Shown: in pieces, positions 15,143 through 20,436 of the stretch
Position numbering within the stretch: position 1 is the stretch's first letter
Layout: each line of letters starts with the position of its first letter
Origin: CAZPWQ01 sp964590495
Lineage (GTDB): Bacteria > Bacteroidota > Rhodothermia > Balneolales > Balneolaceae
Direction: 5' to 3'
Assembly: GCA_964590495.1 (NCBI GenBank)
Contig: CAZPWQ010000058.1
Location: 1 to 20,436, forward strand
Length of the DNA stretch: 20,436 nucleotides
Translations under genes and position numbers: made by a program
Notes under the pieces: generated by a model
What the model saw: only the letters and a program-made list of their open reading frames with translations
What the model was told of the DNA's origin: nothing
Database searches by the model: none

Positions 15143-15568
15143 GTGACAGAATATGGAAGAATAGTCGGAATCGATGTAGGTACGAAATGGATAGGTTTAG
15201 CACGCACCGATCTTTTGAGGACGGTTGCCAATCCTGTCGGCACTTTCGGCCAGGCAACAGTATTTGATGAATTGAAAAAACTCGTTCAAAAAGAGCGGGT
15301 TGTAAAATTTGTGGTTGGCTGGCCTTTGACTCCCAACGGAGATGAAGGAAGAGCAACTAAAATGGTAGAGAGGTTTATAACCGAGCTGAAAAAACATTTT
15401 CCCGATATGGATATCGAGAAAATTGATGAACGCTACACCTCGAAAGAGGCTGTGCAGGCTATGTATGAGGCTGGTGTACCGAAAATGAAGCGGCGGGAAT
15501 CTGATCGTATTAACAGGGCTGCAGCCGCTATTATTCTGCAAAAATATTTGGAACAGGAGGTAGCATAG
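15143..15568 (+). CDS. ruvX: RuvX/YqgF family putative pre-16S rRNA nuclease
   Basis: A small RNase H-fold nuclease (141 aa, the family norm), implicated in 16S rRNA 5'-end maturation; the old name is Holliday-junction resolvase-like YqgF. Strand 1 gives GIDVGTKWIGLA with the first catalytic acid D11. VVGWPLTPNGDEG (residues 57-69) and DERYTSKEA (95-103, with E96) follow in order. The last conserved block, where related proteins usually have D-x-x-A-A before VLIL, reads RINRAAAAIILQKYL: the position equivalent to the third catalytic Asp is Asn124, though D121 is three residues earlier. This may weaken or shift metal binding. The start is GTG, with a purine-rich AGAAGGAG upstream. It sits 2 nt after HU and 3 nt before def, consistent with translational coupling. 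Confidence 0.88.
   Translation: MTEYGRIVGIDVGTKWIGLARTDLLRTVANPVGTFGQATVFDELKKLVQKERVVKFVVGWPLTPNGDEGRATKMVERFITELKKHFPDMDIEKIDERYTSKEAVQAMYEAGVPKMKRRESDRINRAAAAIILQKYLEQEVA
15555..15560 (+). promoter_or_regulatory. Strong Shine-Dalgarno (AGGAGG) for def
   Basis: AGGAGG at the end of ruvX, 11 nt before the def ATG at 15572, is one of the few clear Shine-Dalgarno sequences in the window and fixes the def start. Confidence 0.65.
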
Positions 15569-15571
15569 TTT

Positions 15572-16141
15572 ATGGCTATACTTCCTGTCGTTACATACGA
15601 TGATGACGTTCTTCGCCAAAAAGCCAGACCGGTAAAGGAAGATTCCGGGGAGTTACAAGCACTAATCGACAATATGTTCGATACAATGTACAATTCCGAT
15701 GGTGTTGGTCTTGCTGCACCACAGGTTGGAAAGCTCCTCCGGGTTTTTGTTGTGGATGCCAGTCCCGTGGCAGAGGATGAAGAAACTTCTTATGAGCCGA
15801 TTGCCATGATAAATCCCGAAATCACTTTTGAAAGTGAAGAGGAGGTAGAGATGGAGGAGGGATGCCTGAGCATTCCAGGGGTCAACGCTCTTGTAAAAAG
15901 ACCTGAAAAAATTGAGATAAAATATTTAAACCGCGATTTTGAAGAGCAGGAAAAGGAAGTGGACGGATGGCTGGCTCGTGTCATCCAACATGAAAAAGAC
16001 CACCTGGACGGTATTTTGTTTTTGGATCATATCTCTATTTTTAAGCGAAAACTGCTCCATTCCAAGCTTAAGGAGATTGCCGAGGGACGAAAAGAGATTG
16101 ACTATCCGGTGGTGAATAAAAAGAAGGTAGCATCCAACTAA
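15572..16141 (+). CDS. def: Peptide deformylase
   Basis: A metal-dependent hydrolase that removes the N-formyl group from nascent proteins. The 189-aa protein carries all three active-site motifs: GVGLAAPQ (residues 44-51), EGCLS (96-100, with metal ligand C98), and QHEKDHLDG (metal ligands H140 and H144, catalytic E141). The third motif has Lys at the variable position of HExDH. Upstream, the N-terminal part (PVVTYDDDVLRQKARPV) is typical of type I enzymes. The C-terminus is about 20 residues longer than E. coli Def and ends in a basic tail. It starts 3 nt after ruvX and ends 14 nt before fmt. The def-fmt pairing is common and fits their opposite roles in formyl-Met metabolism. Confidence 0.97.
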   Translation: MAILPVVTYDDDVLRQKARPVKEDSGELQALIDNMFDTMYNSDGVGLAAPQVGKLLRVFVVDASPVAEDEETSYEPIAMINPEITFESEEEVEMEEGCLSIPGVNALVKRPEKIEIKYLNRDFEEQEKEVDGWLARVIQHEKDHLDGILFLDHISIFKRKLLHSKLKEIAEGRKEIDYPVVNKKKVASN

Positions 16142-16155
16142 TTAAGAAATCTGCC

Positions 16156-17073
16156 ATGCAAATTGTCTTCATGGGATCTCCGGATTTCGCCGTCCCCAGC
16201 CTGGAAAAGTTGCATAAATCCCAGCACAGTATTGTATCGGTTGTAAGTAATATCGATAAAAGACGCGGACGTCGGGCAAAACCGTCTCCCACCCCTGTTA
16301 AGGCCAAAGCATTGGAGCTGGGGCTGCCTGTCATGGAAGTTGAAAATCTAAATGATAATAATTTCCATCACCAACTTAATGAACTTGAAGCCGATATGTT
16401 TGTGGTGGTGGCATTTCGTATTCTTACGCCCGAAATTTTGGACCTTCCCGCCAAAGGTTCGGTTAATTTGCATGCGTCTTTGTTGCCTGAATATCGAGGT
16501 GCGGCACCAATACATTGGGCTGTCATGAATGGTGAGGAAAAAACGGGTTGTACTATTTTTTTTCTGAATGAGAAAGTGGATGCCGGTATAATAGTCAAAC
16601 AGAAAGAGACTCCTATCGGTCCTAATGAAACTACCGGCGATGTATATGGCCGTCTGAAGAATATTGGTGGTGACCTGCTGCTTGAAGCAATCGAGGAAAT
16701 TGCCCTGGATACATATGTGGAGCAGCCGCAGGATCATAATAAAGCTACGCCGGCTCCAAAACTGTTTACGGAAGATTGCAAAGTTGATTTCAATCAGCCA
16801 TCCCAACAGGTTCATAACAAGATACGGGGATTAAGTCCCTATCCCACGGCCTGGGCCGAACTGGACGACCTGAAATTTAATATGTATCGCTCGGAAGCAG
16901 GTCCCGATAAAAATCTTGCTCCCGGAGAACTTTACCTCACCGATAAAAACGAACTTTTGGCCGGTTGTACAGACGGAACAATAATTCTCAAAGAAGTTCA
17001 GCTGGAAGGTAAACGACGCATGAGTGGATTTGATTTTATGAACGGTTACAGCGGTATAGGTGTATTACATTAG
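16156..17073 (+). CDS. fmt: Methionyl-tRNA formyltransferase
   Basis: It transfers a formyl group from 10-formyl-tetrahydrofolate to Met-tRNA(fMet) for translation initiation. The 305-aa protein has the N-terminal formyltransferase domain (IVFMGSPDFAVPSL, residues 3-16), the SLLPEYRGAAPI signature (108-119), and catalytic residues N104, H106 and D142 (in NEKVDAG). The C-terminal OB-fold half follows from about residue 200 (HNKIRGLSPYPTAWA). Length and motif order are normal for the family. It is the last gene of the HU-ruvX-def-fmt cluster. The stop is followed by 346 nt without a gene; no standard terminator is visible, though hairpins lie 40-140 nt downstream. Confidence 0.97.
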   Translation: MQIVFMGSPDFAVPSLEKLHKSQHSIVSVVSNIDKRRGRRAKPSPTPVKAKALELGLPVMEVENLNDNNFHHQLNELEADMFVVVAFRILTPEILDLPAKGSVNLHASLLPEYRGAAPIHWAVMNGEEKTGCTIFFLNEKVDAGIIVKQKETPIGPNETTGDVYGRLKNIGGDLLLEAIEEIALDTYVEQPQDHNKATPAPKLFTEDCKVDFNQPSQQVHNKIRGLSPYPTAWAELDDLKFNMYRSEAGPDKNLAPGELYLTDKNELLAGCTDGTIILKEVQLEGKRRMSGFDFMNGYSGIGVLH

Positions 17074-17419
17074 TCTGACTATCCAGGAATATTTTGAAGT
17101 AAATAGAACGCGTTGTGAGGGTGAAAATAAAAAACGACCTCACAGCGTATCAGCGGCTTTCTGATTCCTGTCAGCGTCTTTACCAACAACGCAGTTCCGA
17201 AGGTTTTCGGAACGCTTACAGGGTGTTTAAAAGTTAACCGCACAACACGTTCTATAGATTTATCCGGATAAAAACTAATCGTTAGAGACTAAATTTTTAT
17301 TCTTTGAATAAAACGCGACAGATATAATAAAATATGGAACAAAATAGTGTTGATAAATTAGAAGATTATTGTGATATACCCTCGAACATAATGACCTTTA
17401 AATTAATTACCTGGGTAAT
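17074..17419. other. Structured intergenic region between fmt and the ankyrin gene
   Basis: No gene is supported. Two strong hairpins are present: CGTTGTGAGG (17111-17120) with CCTCACAGCG (17138-17147; one G-U, 17-nt loop), and GTTCCGAA-GGTT-TTCGGAAC (17194-17213; 8-bp perfect stem). Neither is followed by a T-run. The second half is AT-rich and holds a perfect TATAAT at about 17323-17328 but no matching -35. A 49-residue open frame from 17334 overlaps the ankyrin gene in another frame and is probably chance. Confidence 0.45.
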
Positions 17420-18112
17420 ATGGAATTGTCTCCTTTGCTACAAGCTGCCAAAAAGGGCGAGCTTGAAAATCTTAAAGAGTTGATTAAAAATGGTGCTGAT
17501 CTTAATGAAAAAGCTAAAAACGGATCTACAGCTTTAATATTTGCAGCGGAAAGTAACCATCAGGATCTGGTTAAATATTTGCTGGATTCCGGGGCTGATC
17601 CCAACATGAAAACCAAAATGGGGGGGACGGCGCTGAACAGGGCTGCAGAAAAAGGTAACGTTGAACTGGTGAAACTTCTGTTGGATAACGGAGCCGAGGC
17701 CAGTGACCTGGCTTTGATTCTGGCTGCACGTGAAGGTCATCTTAAAATTGTTCGACTGCTGGTTGAAAATAAGGTTGATATTAATGCCCGTCAGCGATGG
17801 GGACAGACTCCTCTTATGCTGGCTTCCAGGGAAGGTCACTCTTCAATCGTCAGGTTTTTGCTGGAGAATGGGGCCAAAGTACGCCTTCGGGACAAAAATG
17901 ATGAGACCGCTCTTGCCATGGCCGTTGACAACGATAACATTGAGATAGTAGCACAATTGCGAAAAGCAGGGGCGAAGGATGTTTCCAAAAAGTCTGATGT
18001 AGCAGATGAGGACATTATTGATGAAGATGAGGAGCTGGATAAAGACGATTTTGATGATATCATTGAAGATGAAGAAATACCGGATGATATAGATATAGAT
18101 GATGAGATATAG
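17420..18112 (+). CDS. Ankyrin-repeat protein with highly acidic C-terminal tail
   Basis: A 230-aa protein of unknown partner, probably cytosolic because there is no signal peptide. Residues 1-185 form about six ankyrin repeats with the typical TALxxAAxxGHxxLVKxLLxxGAD pattern. Examples are NGSTALIFAAESNHQDLV, GGTALNRAAEKGNVELV, WGQTPLMLASREGHSSIV and NDETALAMAVDN. The fourth repeat (GAEASDLALILAAREGH) is shortened at its beta-hairpin end. Residues about 192-230 form a tail in which 24 of 39 residues are Asp or Glu, alternating with Ile. Ankyrin stacks mediate protein binding; an acidic tail could mimic nucleic acid or bind a basic protein, but this is inference. The start is ATG 17420 with no Shine-Dalgarno. 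It precedes gapA by 108 nt, which contain a separate gapA promoter, so the two are probably not one unit. Confidence 0.88.
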   Translation: MELSPLLQAAKKGELENLKELIKNGADLNEKAKNGSTALIFAAESNHQDLVKYLLDSGADPNMKTKMGGTALNRAAEKGNVELVKLLLDNGAEASDLALILAAREGHLKIVRLLVENKVDINARQRWGQTPLMLASREGHSSIVRFLLENGAKVRLRDKNDETALAMAVDNDNIEIVAQLRKAGAKDVSKKSDVADEDIIDEDEELDKDDFDDIIEDEEIPDDIDIDDEI

Positions 18113-18128
18113 ATAGATAATAGTCAGC

Positions 18129-18159
18129 TTTGGATATAGATTGTAAAGCGTTATTTTTG
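18129..18159 (+). promoter_or_regulatory. Bacteroidetes-type promoter of gapA (TTTG-N19-TATTTTTG)
   Basis: TTTG at 18129-18132 and TATTTTTG at 18152-18159 match the published Bacteroidetes -33 (TTTG) and -7 (TAnnTTTG) consensus at every fixed position, with a 19-bp spacer. The predicted start near 18166 gives a leader of about 55 nt. It lies right after the ankyrin stop and supports separate transcription of gapA. This is the best promoter match in the window. Confidence 0.65.
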
Positions 18160-18220
18160 AACGATTAAAGAATTAGAACATAAACAAGTAACAATACAAT
18201 AAGAGAAACAGGTAATATTT

Positions 18221-19219
18221 ATGGGTAAAATTAAGGTAGGTATAAATGGATTCGGGCGCATCGGACGTTTGGTAGCTCGATCAATTTTATCGGCACATAA
18301 GGATGAAATCGATCTTGTCGGAATTAATGATCTGACAGATGCCAATACCCTGGCTCATCTATTCAAGTACGATTCTGTGCATGGTAAATACGACGGTGAA
18401 GTCAGCGCTACAGAAGACAGCATTACAATTGATGGTGAGAAGATTGAGATTTCGGCCGAAAAGGACCCGGCAAACCTAAAGTGGGGGGAACGAGGTGTAG
18501 ATATTGTAGTAGAATCCACCGGATTTTTTACCAATAAAGAAGATGCTTCCAAACATTTGGATGCTGGAGCCAATAAGGTAATTATCTCCGCACCGGCGAA
18601 AGGCGATGTGAAAACCATCGTGCTGGGTGTTAATGATGACAAAATTGATGATGATACTCAAATCTATTCCAATGCCAGCTGTACAACCAATTGCCTGGCT
18701 CCCATGGTTAAAGTGCTGGACGACAGTTTCGGCGTTGAAAAAGGCTTTATGACTACCGTTCATGCTTATACTAGCAGCCAGCAAATTGTCGATGGTCCAC
18801 ACAAAGATTTACGCAGAGGAAGAGCCGCTGCTTACAATATCGTACCGACAACTACCGGCGCGGCCAAAGCGGTTGGACTTGTACTGCCTCATCTCGACGG
18901 CAAATTGGACGGTAGTGCTATTCGTGTTCCTGTACCCGATGGTTCATTGACTGATCTGACTGCTGTACTGGAAAAAGATGTCACCGAAGAGCAGGTTCAC
19001 CAGGCGTTCAGAGATGCAGCCAATGGTCCGATGAAAGGCATTCTTCAGTATACGGAAGAAGAAATTGTTTCTACGGACATCCTCGGTAATACGTATTCTT
19101 GTATCTATGACAGTGGATTTACAAAAGCTGACGGCAAGCTTGTAAAACTTCTCGGCTGGTACGATAATGAAGCGGGTTATTCTGCACGTACCGCTGATCT
19201 GATTACCAGGATCGCGTAA
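18221..19219 (+). CDS. gapA: Type I glyceraldehyde-3-phosphate dehydrogenase
   Basis: A central glycolytic enzyme: it converts glyceraldehyde 3-phosphate, phosphate and NAD+ to 1,3-bisphosphoglycerate and NADH in the cytosol. The 332-aa protein has the N-terminal NAD-binding GINGFGRIGRL (residues 7-17). It has IND at 35-37, whose Asp favours NAD over NADP. The active site SNASCTTNCLAP contains the catalytic Cys154. H181 in TTVHAYTSSQ is the likely partner base. The phosphate-binding segment DLRRGRAAAYNIVPTTTGAAKAV and the C-terminal WYDNEAGYSARTADLI are standard. Length is normal. It has its own upstream promoter match. The 3' side has no simple terminator but a repeat-rich stretch leading to tRNA-Pro. 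Confidence 0.98.
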   Translation: MGKIKVGINGFGRIGRLVARSILSAHKDEIDLVGINDLTDANTLAHLFKYDSVHGKYDGEVSATEDSITIDGEKIEISAEKDPANLKWGERGVDIVVESTGFFTNKEDASKHLDAGANKVIISAPAKGDVKTIVLGVNDDKIDDDTQIYSNASCTTNCLAPMVKVLDDSFGVEKGFMTTVHAYTSSQQIVDGPHKDLRRGRAAAYNIVPTTTGAAKAVGLVLPHLDGKLDGSAIRVPVPDGSLTDLTAVLEKDVTEEQVHQAFRDAANGPMKGILQYTEEEIVSTDILGNTYSCIYDSGFTKADGKLVKLLGWYDNEAGYSARTADLITRIA

Positions 19220-19230
19220 ATTTTTTAAAA

Positions 19231-19320
19231 GTGTACAACACCTCCAGGCTGTCGTATACTTTCTTGGATATACGGATGTACTGAAAAACGTGTACTACAC
19301 CTTGAAGGTGTGGTACACGT
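19231..19320. repeat. Three copies of GTGTAC-N-ACACCT, two forming a 33-nt palindrome
   Basis: The 13-bp motif occurs as GTGTACAACACCT (19231-19243, plus), GTGTACTACACCT (19290-19302, plus) and GTGTACCACACCT (19306-19318, minus). The last two face each other and form a near-perfect palindrome, 19288-19320. It is preceded by A5 on the plus strand, so it would look like a terminator on the minus strand. A weaker relative lies near 19350-19362. Between the copies is a CGTATA/TATACG pair. No gene uses this DNA. Confidence 0.6.
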
Positions 19321-19370
19321 GAAGGTTATGGATGTATTGCATTTCAATAATGTAGTACATCTTTTTATTT

Positions 19371-19445
19371 CGGGGCGTAGCGCAGCCCGGTTAGCGCGCG
19401 TCGTTCGGGACGACGAGGTCGCCGGTTCAAATCCGGCCGCCCCGA
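19371..19445 (+). tRNA. tRNA-Pro (anticodon CGG)
   Basis: A complete 75-nt cloverleaf without an encoded CCA. The acceptor arms CGGGGCG (19371-19377) and CGCCCCG (19438-19444) pair perfectly, with discriminator A19445. The D-stem is GCGC/GCGC (19380-19383 with 19394-19397). The anticodon stem CGTCG/CGACG (19399-19403 with 19411-19415) closes the loop TTCGGGA, so the anticodon is CGG at 19406-19408, reading CCG proline codons. The T-arm is GCCGG-TTCAAAT-CCGGC (19421-19437). It stands alone, downstream of gapA. Confidence 0.97.
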
Positions 19446-19450
19446 CTTTG

Positions 19451-19522
19451 AGCCACAGATCTTCACAGATCATAGGGGTCTGTGAAGAACTTGTCCGACT
19501 GCCCGCGGAGCTGTGGCTTTTT
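19451..19522 (+). terminator. Nested hairpin with T-run after tRNA-Pro
   Basis: AGCCACAG (19451-19458) pairs with CTGTGGCT (19511-19518), which runs into a T-tract (to 19522). Inside is a perfect 10-bp hairpin, TCTTCACAGA (19460-19469) / TCTGTGAAGA (19479-19488). Orientation and position fit termination of the tRNA transcript. The CCACAGAT...CACAGAT wording resembles a dispersed intergenic repeat seen in many bacteria (recollection), so this may be a repeat serving as a terminator. Confidence 0.6.
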
Positions 19523-19577
19523 CAATTTGGCCATTACCAGATGAGGCAGATTTAATTCAATACCGGTATAATTACAA

Positions 19578-20000
19578 TTACCTGTTTAGCTGTTCCAGGA
19601 ATTCCAGGGGAGAAAACACGGGCAGGTCGGATTCTTTAAAATCGTTTTCGTTGCGGGTAACGATAGCATCGCATCCGGAAGATAAAGCCGCCTGATAATG
19701 CACCGCATCTTCAAAATCAGACCAACGGAGCTGTAAGGCTTTGTCTATCATATTCTGGTTAATAGCCGCGATATCTATTGTTCTGCGAAGTCCTGTAATG
19801 GCCTCATAAACATATCTTTTGGTCGAGGTTTTTGATAAAATATAAAACAGAGTGTCAAAACTATGGGCAGAAACAAAACCCTGAAAGTCCTTCCTTTCAG
19901 ATCGATCTAATATTTTAGCTGCATTCCATACAAAAGGTTTTCTTTTTTGCATGGCATCCAAACAAACATTGGTGTCGATCAGAACTTTATTCAAGGTCAT
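19578..20000 (-). CDS. PIN-domain ribonuclease, toxin of a type II toxin-antitoxin pair (VapC-like)
   Basis: A 140-aa PIN-fold endoribonuclease. The first acidic residue is D9 in VLIDTNVCLD, the classic PIN start. The second acidic site lies in WSDFEDAVHYQAA (E97/D98), and the third region is SGCDAIVTRNENDF (D111, then N117-D120). The layout VLIDTN...FEDAVHYQAA...CDAIVTRN.NDF is typical of the PIN group that pairs with short ribbon-helix-helix-like antitoxins. Such toxins usually cleave tRNA or rRNA; the target here is unknown. Its start overlaps the antitoxin stop by 14 nt, implying translational coupling. The order is antitoxin then toxin, as is normal. All expected acidic positions seem present, so it is probably active. 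Confidence 0.88.
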   Translation of the reverse strand: MTLNKVLIDTNVCLDAMQKRKPFVWNAAKILDRSERKDFQGFVSAHSFDTLFYILSKTSTKRYVYEAITGLRRTIDIAAINQNMIDKALQLRWSDFEDAVHYQAALSSGCDAIVTRNENDFKESDLPVFSPLEFLEQLNR

Positions 20001-20250
20001 ATTTTTCTTTCAGTGCTTCATATTTAAGTTTGTCGTAATCGTAGTCATCCACTTTTTCAGATTCCGGAATAGCATTCATAAGCTGTTCGACACCACTGCC
20101 GGGCGGAGGAGTAAATTCTTCAGGCTCTTCTTGGCTAAGGATCAGTTCTTCAAAAAAACGGGATACGCTGATTCCTTTTTTCTTTGCAATGCGCTTGGCC
20201 TGTTCCTTAATATTTTCGTCAATGGAGAGATTTAGTGTTTGTTTACTCAT
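19987..20250 (-). CDS. Antitoxin of the PIN toxin (DUF6364-like / ribbon-helix-helix)
   Basis: An 87-aa small protein directly upstream of, and overlapping, the PIN toxin gene. Residues 1-38 (KQTLNLSIDENIKEQAKRIAKKKGISVSRFFEELI) look like a beta strand followed by two helices, the DNA-binding ribbon-helix-helix arrangement. I recall this pattern as DUF6364 antitoxins in Bacteroidota. Residues 40-87 are acidic and proline-rich (EEPEEFTPPPGSG, then ESEKVDDYDYDKLKYEALKEKYDLE), suited to wrap and block the toxin. The start is ATG 20250 with no Shine-Dalgarno. Two TGCGCA boxes lie about 23-50 nt upstream and probably form its own operator. The exact family name is less certain than its role. Confidence 0.8.
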   Translation of the reverse strand: MSKQTLNLSIDENIKEQAKRIAKKKGISVSRFFEELILSQEEPEEFTPPPGSGVEQLMNAIPESEKVDDYDYDKLKYEALKEKYDLE

Positions 20251-20272
20251 AATATTTGAAATTTTTATTTAT

Positions 20273-20300
20273 TGCGCACAGGAAATATATAATATGCGCA
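20273..20300 (-). promoter_or_regulatory. Toxin-antitoxin promoter/operator with two TGCGCA boxes
   Basis: TGCGCA occurs at 20273-20278 and 20295-20300, 22 bp apart centre to centre (about two helical turns). Each is itself palindromic. The minus-strand DNA between them is AT-rich and contains TATATTTC, one base off the Bacteroidetes -7 box TAnnTTTG, and TATTAT. A dimeric antitoxin binding both boxes would cover the promoter. No further gene is seen from here to the end of the window. Confidence 0.45.
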
Positions 20301-20436
20301 TAACAAACGAAAGGCAGGAATAAATATTTTTTGTTAACACCGTTGTGGAAACATATAAGCCTTAGCCCGCATTTCTCACAAATATATTACTGAATATTTT
20401 GTAGCATTTTGCGAGGCAATGAGTTGCATAAATTAT

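Noticed and set aside
17334..17483. 49-residue small open frame (MEQNSVDKLEDYCD...) upstream of and overlapping the ankyrin gene
   Set aside because: Different frame from the ankyrin gene, no ribosome binding site, no recognisable family. A leader peptide cannot be excluded but is unsupported.
19310..19555. Plus-strand 81-codon open frame across tRNA-Pro
   Set aside because: It reads through a complete tRNA cloverleaf and the following terminator.

Overview
The window looks like chromosomal DNA of a Bacteroidota-type bacterium, most likely from the Balneolota/Rhodothermota side. This is inferred from gene families and signals, not from a marker gene. The clues are a GWxTD-domain secreted protein, a DEAD-box helicase with a DbpA-type RNA-binding tail, promoters resembling the Bacteroidetes TTTG/TAnnTTTG consensus (clearest before gapA), frequent lack of Shine-Dalgarno sequences, and intergenic repeats of kinds I associate with this group. 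No phage, IS transposase, CRISPR array or rRNA operon is present.

Layout. 1-2437: a CynX/NimT-type MFS exporter on the minus strand, divergent from a zinc-free quinone-reductase-like dehydrogenase. 2438-2908: a hairpin-rich repeat and the likely long leader of the DEAD-box helicase (2909-4477). 4478-4873: a mosaic of intergenic repeats ending exactly over the stop codon of the GWxTD gene (minus, 4865-6889). 7198-8784: a small NAD(P)-binding protein convergent with an MltB-like lytic transglycosylase. 9176-11501: a two-gene operon for a GMC flavin dehydrogenase with a CxxCxxCxxxC motif and its Tat/lipoprotein-type small subunit. 11519-11692: a nested inverted-repeat element. 11720-11993: a cold-shock protein gene with a clean terminator. 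12431-14677: bifunctional (p)ppGpp synthetase/hydrolase. 14814-17073: tight operon HU, ruvX, def, fmt. 17420-19219: an ankyrin-repeat protein with a very acidic tail, then gapA with its own promoter. 19371-19445: tRNA-Pro(CGG) among short repeats. 19578-20250: a PIN-domain toxin/antitoxin pair on the minus strand with a probable operator.

How the genes work together. Most is housekeeping: formyl-Met metabolism (fmt adds and def removes the formyl group), nucleoid and pre-rRNA functions (HU, RuvX), stringent response (Rel), glycolysis (GapA), and RNA remodelling with cold adaptation (helicase, Csp). The most distinctive accessory unit is the GMC/small-subunit dehydrogenase. By family knowledge it should be exported as a folded complex by the Tat pathway and pass electrons to a cytochrome c, but none is encoded next to it.

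I did not find a clear, wholly new multi-gene system. The best leads are the Fe-S-like motif in the dehydrogenase, the 174-bp nested inverted repeat, the three-copy GTGTAC-N-ACACCT motif before tRNA-Pro, the paired TGCGCA boxes at the toxin-antitoxin promoter, and an Asp-to-Asn change at a predicted RuvX catalytic position.
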